A stretch of 64,000 nt of DNA from Pseudomonas sp. 21 (GCF_000955805.1 NZ_JYOA01000010.1:709914-773913), one strand, 5' to 3'. Positions 36,243 to 47,857 are shown, counted from the stretch's first letter. Translations and numbers: made by a program. Notes: a model not told the origin generated them from the sequence alone.

Positions 36243-37697
36243 TCAGGGCGCGAGATGCTGCTGGTAGATCGTCAGCTGCCGGGTTGGATCGGCTTCCGGG
36301 TAGTGCTGGCGGAGGAAGCGCGATAGCTCGCGAACGGCCTGCAGGTCGCCTTTCTGCCCCATCTGCTTGGCCAGTTGCAGGGTCAGGCCCGGCAGCGGTT
36401 CGGGCAGTTGGCCGGAGCGCGACAGACGACGCCAGCAGTTCAGCGCCTGGGCGGATTCATTGCGTTGGAGCAGTTTGCGCAACAGATGCAATTGAATCGC
36501 CGGGTGGGCCAGCAGCCCGGCGTCACTGGCGGCACTTTCCTCGGCGAGGCGGCGCAGTAGCGCATCAGCTGCCGCGGAAGGCGGCAGGGCGAACAAGTGC
36601 TTGAGGGTTTCACTCATCAGTGCGCGGTCCTGTCTCCCCTTGGCTACGCCGTAGAGGCGCTCGACCAGCACCGGTTGCCCGGGAAACTGCCGCAGCAGCT
36701 CCGGGCCGCGCGCAGCGGCCTGGTCGAGGGCAAAGCGGCCGATCTGTTCGTCCAGCGACGCCAGGGCGCGCTTGAACGGGGCGTCCGGGTCTTCCTTGCT
36801 CAGGTAAGCCTCGTCCACCGGCATGCGCCCCAGCTTGCGCGGTAGCCAGACGGCGAGAAAACCGGAAACCAGGCCGCCGATGTGCGCGTAGTAGTTCACG
36901 TGGTCGGCGGCACGGACCAGTCCGAACAGTTCCTTGCCCAGCCACAGCGGCAGGATCCACAGCGCCGGCGCCTTGAGGTAGCCCATCAGGGGCCCGAGCC
37001 AGTAGAAGAACTGGATACGCCGCAGGCCGTAGACGCCGATGTACATGCCCATCAGGCCGGAAATCGCGCCCGAGGCGCCGATGCCTGGCACCCAGGAAGG
37101 ATCGAGCGCCCACCACAGCAGGCCGGAGCACAGGCCGCTGAACAGGTAGAGGCCCAGATAGAGCGCGCGGCCCAGCGCCGCTTCGAGGGCGAAGCCGAAG
37201 ATGAACAGGAACACCATGTTGCCGGCCAGATGCCAGAAGCTGCCATGGAGGAACATCGAGCCGAACAGGCCCAGCACGGTGAAACGCTCGGGGACAAAGC
37301 CGAAGCGCAGGCTGCTGGTCTGGTCGCGCGCCGTTTCGGCTCTGAGGCGCGAGGCCTGCCAGGTGGCGTCCTGCTGGAAGGCGGGCAGGGCGCGCAGTTC
37401 GTGGCCGAATTCCAGGTCCGAGAGTATCAGCCAGGCCAACCGCTGGCGGGGCAGGGCTTCGAGGGCGCGCTGCTGTTCGGCTTCCAACCGGTCGCGGCGT
37501 TCCAGTGAGGCGCTGAACAGTGGCCGCTCATGGCTGAGCAGATCCTGTTCGAGGTAGATGCGCACGGCCTCTTCGCGCCGGGTGCTGTCGCCACCCTGGT
37601 AGCCGAAGTAGATCAGGACGTTGATGACGATCAGCAGCAGCGTGATGACGGGAGGTTTCTTCCAGTCCAGCGGGTGCTCGGCGGGGACGATAACCAT
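36243..37697 (-). CDS. Rhomboid family intramembrane serine protease with repeat-rich C-terminus
   Basis: Start ATG 37697 (AAGGA 9 nt upstream), 484 residues. One N-terminal membrane helix (ITLLLIVINVLIYFGY) is followed by a soluble insert, then the rhomboid core with HGSFWHLAGNMVFLFIF, the nucleophile motif GIGASGAISGLMGMY and the catalytic histidine in YYAHIGGLVSGFL. About 190 C-terminal residues after the core are helical and Leu/Arg-rich and look like a tetratricopeptide-style domain. The Ser-His dyad appears intact. The substrate is unknown. It is convergent with csbD and in line with the two DUF2845 genes. Confidence 0.9.
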   Translation of the reverse strand: MVIVPAEHPLDWKKPPVITLLLIVINVLIYFGYQGGDSTRREEAVRIYLEQDLLSHERPLFSASLERRDRLEAEQQRALEALPRQRLAWLILSDLEFGHELRALPAFQQDATWQASRLRAETARDQTSSLRFGFVPERFTVLGLFGSMFLHGSFWHLAGNMVFLFIFGFALEAALGRALYLGLYLFSGLCSGLLWWALDPSWVPGIGASGAISGLMGMYIGVYGLRRIQFFYWLGPLMGYLKAPALWILPLWLGKELFGLVRAADHVNYYAHIGGLVSGFLAVWLPRKLGRMPVDEAYLSKEDPDAPFKRALASLDEQIGRFALDQAAARGPELLRQFPGQPVLVERLYGVAKGRQDRALMSETLKHLFALPPSAAADALLRRLAEESAASDAGLLAHPAIQLHLLRKLLQRNESAQALNCWRRLSRSGQLPEPLPGLTLQLAKQMGQKGDLQAVRELSRFLRQHYPEADPTRQLTIYQQHLAP

Positions 37698-37769
37698 GGC
37701 GACCGGTCCTTGGCCCGAATGGCGTGAGTGCTTGAGTGGCGGCGAGACTAGCACCCGCCACCACGGCTG

Positions 37770-38093
37770 TCAGTTGCCGCTGCGCTTGCTCTTGATGTCG
37801 CTCAGCCGGTTGCCTTCGAAGCGCACGAAATACAGCATGCCGCTCCAGGGGCCGTAGATCCATTCCTCCACGGCCACTTCCATGGTTTCGCCATAGCGCT
37901 CACCCGGTACTTGCTTGTAGCCCAGGAACGAACGGTCCACAGGCTCGCCGCAACGGCTGAGTACGTCACTGGTGGCGTCGCCGGTGCTGATCAGTTTGCT
38001 GTTGCAGCGCAGGCTGGCGGCCTGTGCATCAATGACCGTGAAGGTGATGGGCAGCAACAGGGCCGTCAGGCGCAGTACGAGGGGCGTCTTCAA
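37770..38093 (-). CDS. DUF2845 secreted protein (downstream copy)
   Basis: 107 residues from TTG 38093, whose bases overlap the stop of the preceding DUF2845 gene (TTGA), so translation is coupled. A signal peptide (LVLRLTALLLPITFTVIDAQA) is followed by a domain with the same pattern as its neighbour: LRCNSKLIS...GD, CGEP, VEEWIYGPWSGM.YFVRFEGNRL. The conserved cysteines (LRCNS and RCGEP) suggest one disulfide in the periplasm. Function unknown. A start further upstream would give a poor signal peptide. Confidence 0.82.
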   Translation of the reverse strand: MKTPLVLRLTALLLPITFTVIDAQAASLRCNSKLISTGDATSDVLSRCGEPVDRSFLGYKQVPGERYGETMEVAVEEWIYGPWSGMLYFVRFEGNRLSDIKSKRSGN

Positions 38094-38380
38094 TTGCGTT
38101 TGAACTCGATGCTTTTGAGCTTGTTGGCTTCGAAGGTGAGGATGTAGCTGGTGCCATTGCGCGGGCCGTAGACCCATTCCTCGACACGGTATTCGCGGTG
38201 ATCGTAACCGCCGAGGGTGTAACCGACTTCGTCACGGTGATCCGGCGCGCCGCACTTCTGCTCGACCTCCCAGGCGCGGTCGCCGGCGTTGATCAGGGCG
38301 CTGCCGCAGCGCATGCTTTCCGCCTGGGCGCCCGCCGCGCAAAGCAGCAGGGCGCAGGACATCCAGGTCAGGGCTTTCAT
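38090..38380 (-). CDS. DUF2845 secreted protein (upstream copy)
   Basis: 96 residues, ATG 38380. The signal peptide ends GAQA, then MRCGSALINAGDRAWEV, KCGAPDHRDEVGY and VEEWVYGPRNGTSYIL follow. It shares about the same cysteine and EEW.YGP pattern with the next gene, so the two arose by tandem duplication. It starts 11 bp after the DUF748 gene stop, so the three are probably one operon. Function unknown. Confidence 0.85.
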   Translation of the reverse strand: MKALTWMSCALLLCAAGAQAESMRCGSALINAGDRAWEVEQKCGAPDHRDEVGYTLGGYDHREYRVEEWVYGPRNGTSYILTFEANKLKSIEFKRN

Positions 38381-38391
38381 CGAACGACTCC

Positions 38392-41300
38392 TTATTCGCT
38401 ATCGAGGTGAAGCTGGGTGGCCACACTGCCACCATTCTCCGCTTCGCCGAAGCTGACGTCGATGAGGTAGATGCGGTCGTCACCCAGGCCACCCTTGGCG
38501 ACCAGGTAGTCCTTGATCTGCGTTGCGCGCTCCTGGCCGAGCTTGCGCAGCAGCAACTGGCTGTCGCTCCAGGAGTCGAGCACGGCCTGGCGCATCTTCG
38601 CCGAGCGCTCGTCCTTGCTCAGTTGCTGCCATTCTGCCGGCGGTTGCTTCTTCAGGCGTGCGCGGTAGACGCCTTCGAGCAGGACCGGCTGCAGGTCTTG
38701 CGGCACCTCCAACTGGCTCGCATCGCTGGGCACCTTGTCGCCGCGGCGCTGCAACATGCTGTAGTAGTTTTTCTGGTATTCCTGCTGCAGGCGCTTGTCG
38801 GCCAGCAGCGGGCCGTCGCTGGAGGCTGCGGCGACACCCTCGACCTCCAGCTTCAGCGCCGGCCGCTGCTTGAGGGCTTCGGCCAGCTTGTCGAGATTGC
38901 CCTGGGCGCTGGCATCCAGTTCGCTGGAACCGGGGGCGAACACGACGTTGCTCAGGTCCGGCCCGCCTCCGCCACTGGCCAGGCCGGCGATGAAGTTGAA
39001 CGGCGCCTGCACGGCGCGCACGACCAGGTTGCGCAGGGTCTGCCAGACGATGGGCATGACGCTGAACTGCGGGTTGTTCAGGTCGCCTTCCACCGGCAAC
39101 TGGATGTCGATGTTGCCGTTGGCGTCCTTGAGCAGGGCGATCGCCAGTTTCACCGGCAGGTCCACGGCGTCCGGGCTGTCGACCTTCTCGCCCAGCTGAA
39201 GGTGTTCCACCAGTACCTTGTTGTCGGCTTTGAGCTTGCCCTGGGTGATCTGGTAGTGCAGGTCCAGGTTCAGCCGGCCCTTGCGGATGCGGTAGCCGGC
39301 GAACTTGCCGGAGTAGGGCGTGAGGGTGGTCAGCTCGACGCGCTTGAAGCTGGTGGCGATGTCCAGCTTCTCCAGGGGCGAGAACGGGTTGAGGCTGCCC
39401 TTGATGGTGACCGGCGCGTATTTGTCGACCTTGCCCTTCACGTCCACCGAAGCCGGTGCCGGATTGCGGTTGTCGATGGTGCCGATCTCGCCGGCCAGTT
39501 GCTGGATGGCCGTGGCGAAGTCCGGGCGCAGGGTCAGGTCGGCGAAGTTTGCCGAACCGTTGTTGATCTTCACGCCACCGATACGGATGCCCAGCGGCTT
39601 GCTGTTACTGCCCGAGGCGCTGCCCTTGCTCGCGGTGGACGTGGCGGATTGCGGTTGCGCAATGAGCAGCTCGCTGACGTTGGTGCTGCGGTCCTCGTTG
39701 ATGATGAAGCGCGCGTAGGGCTCCTCCAGCGAGACGGTCTGGATCACCAGGCTGTCGCCGTGCCTGTATGCCAGGCCGTCGAGGGTCAGCTTGGTCCATT
39801 TGACGAAGTCGCGGCTCTTGAGGGTGTCCAGCGTGTGCAGCTGGGTCACCTGGGCGCTGCCGGTGACACTGAAGGCCAGTGGCTCGGTGCCCTTGAGGTC
39901 GACGTCCAGATCGCTGGACAGCAGGCCGCTGCGCAGTTCCAGGCGAATGAACGGATCGATGTAGGCCTGGGCGACGCGCAGGTCGATGTCGCGGGTCGAA
40001 ACCTTCAGCTTGGCGCTGACCGGGTTGGGGATGACCTGGCCGCTGGCTTCGATCTGCCCGCGCGGGCCGAGGCCGGTCGTGAGCTTGAGCTGCAGTGGCG
40101 AGGTCAGGCCGCTGTCGAGGTTCTGCAGGTCGAGGTCCAGCGGGCCGACTTCCAGTGCCACCGGTTTACCCGGGGCACGATCGGCCAGGTGCGCCTTGTA
40201 GCCGCGCAGCTGCGTGTCGCGCAAAACCACATGCCATGGCTTCTGTGGCTCGGCCGGTTTGCTCTGCTCAGCGGTCTGCGCAGGCTTGTCGGCTTCGGCG
40301 GGTTTGGCTCCGGGCCTGGTTTCTGGCTGGGACGGAGCGGCCGGTTTGGCTGGCTCGGCCTGGGCCGTCCTGGTCGGGGTGCCGGGCTGGGCTTGCGGTT
40401 GGTCAGTCGAGGCGTTCTGCTCCTTGTCGGCTGCCGCTGCTGCCTCTGTGGCAGGCGCTGGCTCGGGAGCCGCCTGCGCTTGCGGCGTGGGCTCTTCGGG
40501 GCGCTTGTAGGGTTTGAAGTTGGCGAAGAGCTTCTGCCAGTCCAACTGGCCGTCCTTCTCCCGCGCCGCCCAGGCTTCCAGGCCCTGGCTGCGGATCTGG
40601 CCGACCACCACTTCCTGCTTGACGAGGTCCAGGGTGGTTTCCGCGACATCCAGGGTGGCGAGCTTGGCCAGTGGTTTGCCTTCGGGGGAACTGAGGTCGA
40701 GGTCGCGAAGCTTGATGGCGGCCTTGTCCAGCAGGAGTTGCGTTCCCTTCGAGAGGTCCAGGTGGTAGTCGGAGGCCACGCTGAGGATGCCGTTGTTCAG
40801 GTTCAGCGGCGCGTTGTCCCGCACATAGGGCCACCAGGCCTTCAGCGGCACGCCGTCGAGGGTGAAACTGCCCTTGGAGGTGAAGGGCACGATGCTCAGG
40901 TCGCCCTTCCAGTCGAGCTTGCCTCCGTGGGGGCCGGTGGCGACCAGGGTCATTTCGGCGCCGTCCTCAGGCAGGGTGCTGAGGTTGTGCAGCTCGAAGC
41001 CCATCGGGTCGAAGACGAACTCCACCGGCTCGCTGGGGCGGCGGTCGAGGAAGTGCAGGCTGCCTTCGGCGAGGCGGATACGGTCGATGCGCAGTGGGAA
41101 GGGATTGCTGGGTTCTTCCTGGGCGGGGGCCGGCTCACTGGGCGGCAGCTTGAACAGTTTGCTCAGGTTCAGCGTGCCGTTCTCGGCGAACAGCAGTTCG
41201 GTGTGCGGTGCGTCGAGTTCGACGTCGGCGAGGTGCAGCCTGCGTTTCCACAGGCTGTCGAGTTCGAGGTTGGCGTAAAGGCGACGGAAGCGTACCTGCT

Positions 41301-41520
41301 CCTGTCCATCGGCACCCAGATGCAGGCCCCAGAGGGTGAGCTCGAGGCTGAACGGGTTGAACTCGATGCGTTCCAGGCGTGCCGGAACGGTCGAGTAGTG
41401 GGCCAGTTGCTGGTTGGCTATCCGCAGTCCCACACCGGGCAGGATGAGAAAACCCAGCAGGCAATAGAAGAGGACCAACAGCACTACCGCGCCGATGGCG
41501 CGTTTCAATCCTTTGGGCAT
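38392..41520 (-). CDS. DUF748/AsmA-like envelope protein
   Basis: 1042 residues. One N-terminal membrane anchor (about 8-30, GAVVLLVLFYCLLGFLILPGV), then long beta-rich DUF748 regions of the AsmA type (for example LDGVPLKAWWPYVRDNAP and INNGSANFADLTLRPDF). A 90-residue Ala/Pro/Gln/Lys low-complexity insert lies around 345-435. An OmpA-like stretch (NVVFAPGSSELDASAQGNL with LKLEVEG) near the C-terminus suggests peptidoglycan contact. AsmA-like proteins are proposed to move or organise phospholipid between membranes, and that role is inference here. It is followed by the DUF2845 pair. Confidence 0.88.
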   Translation of the reverse strand: MPKGLKRAIGAVVLLVLFYCLLGFLILPGVGLRIANQQLAHYSTVPARLERIEFNPFSLELTLWGLHLGADGQEQVRFRRLYANLELDSLWKRRLHLADVELDAPHTELLFAENGTLNLSKLFKLPPSEPAPAQEEPSNPFPLRIDRIRLAEGSLHFLDRRPSEPVEFVFDPMGFELHNLSTLPEDGAEMTLVATGPHGGKLDWKGDLSIVPFTSKGSFTLDGVPLKAWWPYVRDNAPLNLNNGILSVASDYHLDLSKGTQLLLDKAAIKLRDLDLSSPEGKPLAKLATLDVAETTLDLVKQEVVVGQIRSQGLEAWAAREKDGQLDWQKLFANFKPYKRPEEPTPQAQAAPEPAPATEAAAAADKEQNASTDQPQAQPGTPTRTAQAEPAKPAAPSQPETRPGAKPAEADKPAQTAEQSKPAEPQKPWHVVLRDTQLRGYKAHLADRAPGKPVALEVGPLDLDLQNLDSGLTSPLQLKLTTGLGPRGQIEASGQVIPNPVSAKLKVSTRDIDLRVAQAYIDPFIRLELRSGLLSSDLDVDLKGTEPLAFSVTGSAQVTQLHTLDTLKSRDFVKWTKLTLDGLAYRHGDSLVIQTVSLEEPYARFIINEDRSTNVSELLIAQPQSATSTASKGSASGSNSKPLGIRIGGVKINNGSANFADLTLRPDFATAIQQLAGEIGTIDNRNPAPASVDVKGKVDKYAPVTIKGSLNPFSPLEKLDIATSFKRVELTTLTPYSGKFAGYRIRKGRLNLDLHYQITQGKLKADNKVLVEHLQLGEKVDSPDAVDLPVKLAIALLKDANGNIDIQLPVEGDLNNPQFSVMPIVWQTLRNLVVRAVQAPFNFIAGLASGGGGPDLSNVVFAPGSSELDASAQGNLDKLAEALKQRPALKLEVEGVAAASSDGPLLADKRLQQEYQKNYYSMLQRRGDKVPSDASQLEVPQDLQPVLLEGVYRARLKKQPPAEWQQLSKDERSAKMRQAVLDSWSDSQLLLRKLGQERATQIKDYLVAKGGLGDDRIYLIDVSFGEAENGGSVATQLHLDSE

Positions 41521-41620
41521 GGCGAGAGTCGTTTCCGTCGTGACGTGCTACAGGAGTATGGCACGGCTGTGATTCTTCGATTCGATAGTCGCCTTCGGAC
41601 GCGGTTTTCAGTGAGTTCTG

Positions 41621-42235
41621 TCAGTCATTCAGGCGATGGGTGCGGGCGAATTCGACCAGATCCACGAGGCTTTCCAGGTTCAGCTTCTCAAGAATGCGCG
41701 TCTTGTAGGTGCTGACGGTCTTCTGGCTGAGGAACAACTCCTCGGCAATGTCCTTGTTGCTCATGCCTCTTACCAGGCTGCGCAACACGACCAGCTCCCG
41801 AGGTGTGAGGCTGGCTACCGGGTCGGTGTTCTTGTCGATGCTCAGGGCTTTTTCCGGGAAGCAGCGATAGCCCGAAACCAGCATGCGCGCCGCATTGAGA
41901 ATGGCGCTGGTGTCCTTGTTCTTGCTGACGAATCCATGCGCACCCGCCGCTTCGACCTTGCTCGAGTACAGGCGTTCATCTTGCGAGCTCAGCACCAGCA
42001 GGCGGATGTTCTCGTCGAAGATATGGATGCGCGCCAGCAGGTCGAGGCCGTCCATGCCGGGCAGGTTGAGGTCGAGTATCACCAGATCGGGGCGTTCCTT
42101 GCGCACGGCATCCAGCCCGCCATGGCCATCGGCCGCTTCACGGGCTACCTCGAACTGCGGATCCTGCTCCAGCAACGAGCGGATCGCCAGACGCATTGCG
42201 GGGTGGTCCTCGATCAGCACCACACGCTTCTTCAT
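41621..42235 (-). CDS. NarL/FixJ-type response regulator without a nearby kinase
   Basis: 204 residues from ATG 42235 (AGGGAG upstream). Receiver domain 1-120 with acidic pair in IEDHPAM, phospho-acceptor Asp in VILDLNLPGMDG, switch Ser in VLSSQDE and Lys in GFVSKNKD. C-terminal LuxR helix-turn-helix 140-204 (LTPRELVVLRSLVRGMSNKDIAEELFLS in its key parts, KTVSTYKTRILEKL). It is closest in style to BvgA/EvgA regulators. No histidine kinase is adjacent, so its partner lies elsewhere. It is transcribed away from the thiolase, with a 191-bp gap. Confidence 0.92.
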   Translation of the reverse strand: MKKRVVLIEDHPAMRLAIRSLLEQDPQFEVAREAADGHGGLDAVRKERPDLVILDLNLPGMDGLDLLARIHIFDENIRLLVLSSQDERLYSSKVEAAGAHGFVSKNKDTSAILNAARMLVSGYRCFPEKALSIDKNTDPVASLTPRELVVLRSLVRGMSNKDIAEELFLSQKTVSTYKTRILEKLNLESLVDLVEFARTHRLND

Positions 42236-42300
42236 ATTTGACTCCCTGAGTCCGAATAACTGCGCGCATTGATCTTGAAGATAGACCAGTTGTTCAAGCA

Positions 42301-42325
42301 CCTACGGAATATTCCTATGCGTAGG
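42301..42325. promoter_or_regulatory. Inverted repeat upstream of the response regulator
   Basis: CCTACG-N13-CGTAGG, 66-90 bp before the regulator start. The spacing of arms suits a dimeric DNA-binding protein, possibly autoregulation. No known site is matched. Confidence 0.35.
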
Positions 42326-42351
42326 ACTGAAAGCATGCGTGGAATCAAGTT

Positions 42352-42370
42352 GGCAGGGCGTCGCCCTGCC
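42352..42370. terminator. Hairpin after the thiolase gene
   Basis: GGCAGGGCG/CGCCCTGCC are perfectly complementary, 57 bp after the thiolase stop. There is no T tract, so it is weak or Rho-assisted if it terminates at all. Confidence 0.4.
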
Positions 42371-42426
42371 AGCGTGCGCGGAGACTTGCCGTACAGAGTG
42401 AAACCTGCGCAGCTAGTCGGCGGTTG

Positions 42427-43605
42427 TCAACGCTCCAGAGCCAGCGCCACGCCCTGCCCACCACCGATGCAGAGCGTCGCGAGCCCTTTTTTCGCATCGC
42501 GGCGGAGCATCTCGTGCAGCAGGGTGACGAGCACGCGGCAGCCCGATGCGCCGATGGGATGGCCGAGGGCGATGGCGCCGCCGTTCACATTTACCTTCGA
42601 AGCATCCCAGCCCAGTTCCTTGCCCACGGACAGCGCCTGGGCGGCGAACGCTTCGTTGGCTTCGATGAGGTCCAGGTCGGCTAGCTGCCAGCCAGCTTTC
42701 TCCAGGCAGCGGCGGGTGGCCGAGACCGGGCCGATGCCCATGATGGCCGGGTCGACGCCTGCGTTGGCGTAGGCGGCAACACGGGCCAGTACCGGCAGGC
42801 CCAGTTCGGCGGCCCTGGCAGCGCTCATCAGCAGTACAGCGGCAGCGCCGTCATTGAGGGTCGAGGCATTGCCGGCGGTGACGCTGCCGTCCCTCCTGAA
42901 TGCCGGTCTGAGCTTGGCCAGGGATTCTGCGGTGGTGCCGGCGCGCGGTTGCTCGTCGGTGTCGAAACGCAGCGGTTCGCCCTTGCGCTGGGGAATCTCG
43001 ATGGCGGTGATCTCGGCCTTGAAACGGCCTGCTTCGATGGCCGCGGTCGCCTTGCGCTGCGAGTCGGCGGCGAAGGCGTCCTGCTCCTCGCGGCTGATGT
43101 TGTACTTCTCCACCAGGTTCTCGGCGGTGATGCCCATGTGGTAGTCGTTGAAGGCGTCCCACAGGCCATCCTGGATCATGCTGTCGACCAGTTTGGCGTG
43201 GCCCATGCGCAGGCCGGTGCGGGCGCCGGGCATGACGTAGGGAGCGAGGCTCATGCTTTCCTGGCCGCCAGCAATGATGATGTCGGCGTCGCCGCAGCGA
43301 ATCGCCTGGGTCGCCAGATGCAGTGCCTTGAGGCCGGAGCCGCAGACCTTGTTCACCGTCATCGCCGGTACGCTGTCGGGCAGGCCGGCGGCGATGGAGG
43401 CCTGGCGTGCCGGGTTCTGGCCGGCTCCGGCGGTCAGGGTCTGGCCAAGGATCACCTCGTCGACCCTTGCCGGGTCCAGGCCGGTCTGTTGCAGCAGGCT
43501 GCGAATGACCGCGGCGCCCAGTTCATGGGCCGGCAATGCGGAAAGCGAACCCTGGAAGCTGCCGATGGCGGTACGGGTGGCAGCGACGATGACGACTTCT
43601 TGCAT
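42427..43605 (-). CDS. Acetyl-CoA C-acetyltransferase (thiolase)
   Basis: 392 residues, start ATG 43605. Condenses two acetyl-CoA to acetoacetyl-CoA, or the reverse. Nucleophile cysteine in [11 protein letters not shown] (about residue 88), NEAFAAQ motif, and second active Cys in [16 protein letters not shown]. This is the biosynthetic/AtoB-PhaA type, and orthologue naming is not possible without comparison. It lies in the same orientation as the acetyl-CoA synthetase two genes upstream, so both act on acetyl-CoA. Confidence 0.94.
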   Translation of the reverse strand: MQEVVIVAATRTAIGSFQGSLSALPAHELGAAVIRSLLQQTGLDPARVDEVILGQTLTAGAGQNPARQASIAAGLPDSVPAMTVNKVCGSGLKALHLATQAIRCGDADIIIAGGQESMSLAPYVMPGARTGLRMGHAKLVDSMIQDGLWDAFNDYHMGITAENLVEKYNISREEQDAFAADSQRKATAAIEAGRFKAEITAIEIPQRKGEPLRFDTDEQPRAGTTAESLAKLRPAFRRDGSVTAGNASTLNDGAAAVLLMSAARAAELGLPVLARVAAYANAGVDPAIMGIGPVSATRRCLEKAGWQLADLDLIEANEAFAAQALSVGKELGWDASKVNVNGGAIALGHPIGASGCRVLVTLLHEMLRRDAKKGLATLCIGGGQGVALALER

Positions 43606-43703
43606 GACACGAATCCTCTGTCGGAAGCGGCGAGGCCGCAGCGAACGGCCATGGTTGCACGCCCGCCGCCGGCTCACCACCCTCCGAACCGGGTGGTCAC
43701 GCT

Positions 43704-44582
43704 TCAGCGCAGAGGTGGTAAACCCATGCGCCGGCGTGCGCGGTGCAGCGAGCCGTTGCGTACCGCCCAGCGCAGCAGTGGCACGCTGCGTCTCACACTG
43801 GAGCGGATCAGTTGCCGTTGCAGGCTGCCCAGGCTCAGGCCGAGCTGATCCGTGGCCCAGTCCGGCAGCAGGTCGATGCCGGCGCGCATCATCAGCATGC
43901 CGAAGGGTTTGGCAAGGAAGCTCGGGGCGGGGGCGTTGAACAGTACGCTGACCACCTCGCGGGTGCGTTCGTCGTAGCGAAGCTGCGGTCGCATGCGTTT
44001 CAGGTAGGCGGCTACCTCCGCGCGGGAACGAGGTACATCGCGTGCGCCGAGTCGCTCGGCGATGAGGGCGATCTCGTCGTAGTAACGGTCCTGCTCTTCG
44101 CCGGAAAGATCCGGGTTCAGGTAGCGCAGGTGCGAGGCGAGGAAGCAGCTGACTTCGGCGACGTGCACCCAGGTCAGCAGGTCCGGGTCGCTGGCCGCAT
44201 AGGAGGTGCCGTCGGGCAGCGTGCCGTGCACATTGTCGTGGATTCGCCGCACACGCTCGATCAGCTTCTCGGCGTCATTGCGCGAGCCATAGGTGGTGGC
44301 GGAGATGAACTGACCGGTGCGGCGCAGGCGGCCAAGCATGTCGGCGCGGAAGTTGGAGTGGTCCCAGACGCCGCCGAGGGCGGCCGGATGCAGCATCTGC
44401 AGGAGCAGGGCACTGATGCCGCCGATGAGCATCGAGCTGAAGTCACCGTGGACTCTCCAGCTCACGGAATCCGGCCCGAACAGGCCGGGGTCGCCCTTGG
44501 GCGACTCGAAGTCGACCCCGCCCAGGGCGAGGCCGGTCAGGCTGAGTACCTGGCTTTCGATATGACGGCGGACGGTTTCCAT
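43704..44582 (-). CDS. DUF2236/MpaB-type oxygenase family protein
   Basis: 292 residues from ATG 44582 (a TTG at 44606 would add eight residues, and neither has a strong ribosome site). It shows the family pattern: [18 protein letters not shown], a conserved RR..HD/H segment ([13 protein letters not shown]) and [13 protein letters not shown]. Related proteins, including latex-clearing Lcp-type and MpaB oxygenases, use a heme b with histidine ligands, and the conserved histidines here fit that. Substrate unknown. Hydrophobic stretches suggest membrane association. Confidence 0.8.
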   Translation of the reverse strand: METVRRHIESQVLSLTGLALGGVDFESPKGDPGLFGPDSVSWRVHGDFSSMLIGGISALLLQMLHPAALGGVWDHSNFRADMLGRLRRTGQFISATTYGSRNDAEKLIERVRRIHDNVHGTLPDGTSYAASDPDLLTWVHVAEVSCFLASHLRYLNPDLSGEEQDRYYDEIALIAERLGARDVPRSRAEVAAYLKRMRPQLRYDERTREVVSVLFNAPAPSFLAKPFGMLMMRAGIDLLPDWATDQLGLSLGSLQRQLIRSSVRRSVPLLRWAVRNGSLHRARRRMGLPPLR

Positions 44583-44664
44583 TGCGGCGGGCAGGCCTCG
44601 GGGCAAGGACGACAGGTCTGTTCTTTAAACCTAGCATCTTTGCACCCTTGGCCTGTAGCGTGCG

Positions 44665-46602
<1,938 letters not shown>

Positions 46603-46663
46603 GGGGAATCCTTGTTGTTGTTGAGCCGAGATGCCCCAAGGGTGCATCCAAGGCCAGGCGGGT

Positions 46664-47755
46664 TCAAGGGTTGTCCATGTTGTTTCGACGCGCCACCGCG
46701 CCGGATCGTTCAGAGGAGACATATTCCAGCTGGGCGGCGACCAGGCGCCGGGTCGATTCGCCGTAGCGCCGGGCGATGGCGTCGAGTGTGCTGTCGAGCG
46801 CCGGGATCGCCGTGGCGCCGCGTCCCGGCAATACTGGGTGGTCGCCAGGCGCGTCCGGCAGGAACAGCAGGCCACCGGCACTGCTGACGGAGTGTGCGGC
46901 GCTGCCCCGTACTTCTGATCGGAAGGTCCGCGCCCAGGCATCCGCTGTCAGTGCCAGGCTGACTTCATCGAAGCCTGGCTCCAGGGGAACGCTGAAGACC
47001 TCGTGGTTCCAGAGGGCGAGGTAGTTGCCGGCGGCAGTCAGGTAGCCGCTGGCGCCGAGGCTGAAGCGCTGGCTGTCGTGCCGCGGCGACCAGTCCTGTA
47101 CGCCGAACTCACGAGCGAGCGTGGCGGCCCTGGCTTTGCCGGCGATGGCCTGCACCAGTGCAAGCGACAGCGGTAACGCAGCGGTAACACCGGAGGTAGT
47201 GATGACCTTGCCGTCCGCTACATAGCGGCGATTCTCCTCCCAGTGGGCATCGGGGTAGTCCTCCAGGCGTTGTTTGCGTGAGTACCAATGACCGGTGGCG
47301 TGTCGGCCGTGCAACAGCCCTGCGTTGCCCAGCACCAGGACGCCATCGCAGACGCCGACGATAGTCGCGCCCTGCGCGGCCTGCGCCTGGATGAAGGCCA
47401 GCAGGACGGGGTCCTGGCTGTCGTGCACGGCGGGCACGATCAGGTAGTCGGCACCCTGTGGAAAGCGTTGCGCGAATTCCTCCAGCGTGGCCTGTGGCTG
47501 AAGTCGCAGGGCTGGCATCAATTGCACCGGCCCGGGTTCCGTCGCAAGGGCGAGCACTTGCGCTGCGCCCGAGCGGCGCAGCACGCCGAGCGGGACGACG
47601 TAGTCCGTGAGCTCGGTCATGCGGTTCTGTGCGACGACGGCGATGACCGGGCGCTCGCGGCCGAAGCGCGGGTGATAAGGCGCGAGCGCCTCATTGTCGG
47701 CCTGGGCGGCGTGAGTGCAGAGCAGCAGGATGAGGAACAGCAGGAAAGTGCGCAT
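46664..47755 (-). CDS. Exported DJ-1/PfpI superfamily protein
   Basis: 363 residues from ATG 47755 (GGAGAC upstream). A signal peptide (residues 1-20, [15 protein letters not shown]) is followed by a class I amidotransferase-like/DJ-1 domain (about 40-210) with the elbow cysteine in [18 protein letters not shown] and a His-containing ATGHWYS segment. About 150 further residues follow in which no domain is recognised. A periplasmic DJ-1 protein is unusual. It is divergent from a DJ-1/AraC regulator (102-bp gap), suggesting a dedicated pair. The substrate is unknown. Confidence 0.85.
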   Translation of the reverse strand: MRTFLLFLILLLCTHAAQADNEALAPYHPRFGRERPVIAVVAQNRMTELTDYVVPLGVLRRSGAAQVLALATEPGPVQLMPALRLQPQATLEEFAQRFPQGADYLIVPAVHDSQDPVLLAFIQAQAAQGATIVGVCDGVLVLGNAGLLHGRHATGHWYSRKQRLEDYPDAHWEENRRYVADGKVITTSGVTAALPLSLALVQAIAGKARAATLAREFGVQDWSPRHDSQRFSLGASGYLTAAGNYLALWNHEVFSVPLEPGFDEVSLALTADAWARTFRSEVRGSAAHSVSSAGGLLFLPDAPGDHPVLPGRGATAIPALDSTLDAIARRYGESTRRLVAAQLEYVSSERSGAVARRNNMDNP

Positions 47756-47857
47756 GGCCGTCTCCGGGGAGGGGATTTCCATCCTGCCGGCGATGCGCCT
47801 GTCACTTCTGACGCTGATGGATGAATATCTGCCAATCGCTGCCAGGGATTCGCCCCG

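Noticed and set aside
38407..41715. 1102-codon plus-strand frame opposite the DUF748 gene
   Set aside because: Antisense of a gene with a clear membrane anchor and family pattern. Composition is typical of a reverse frame.
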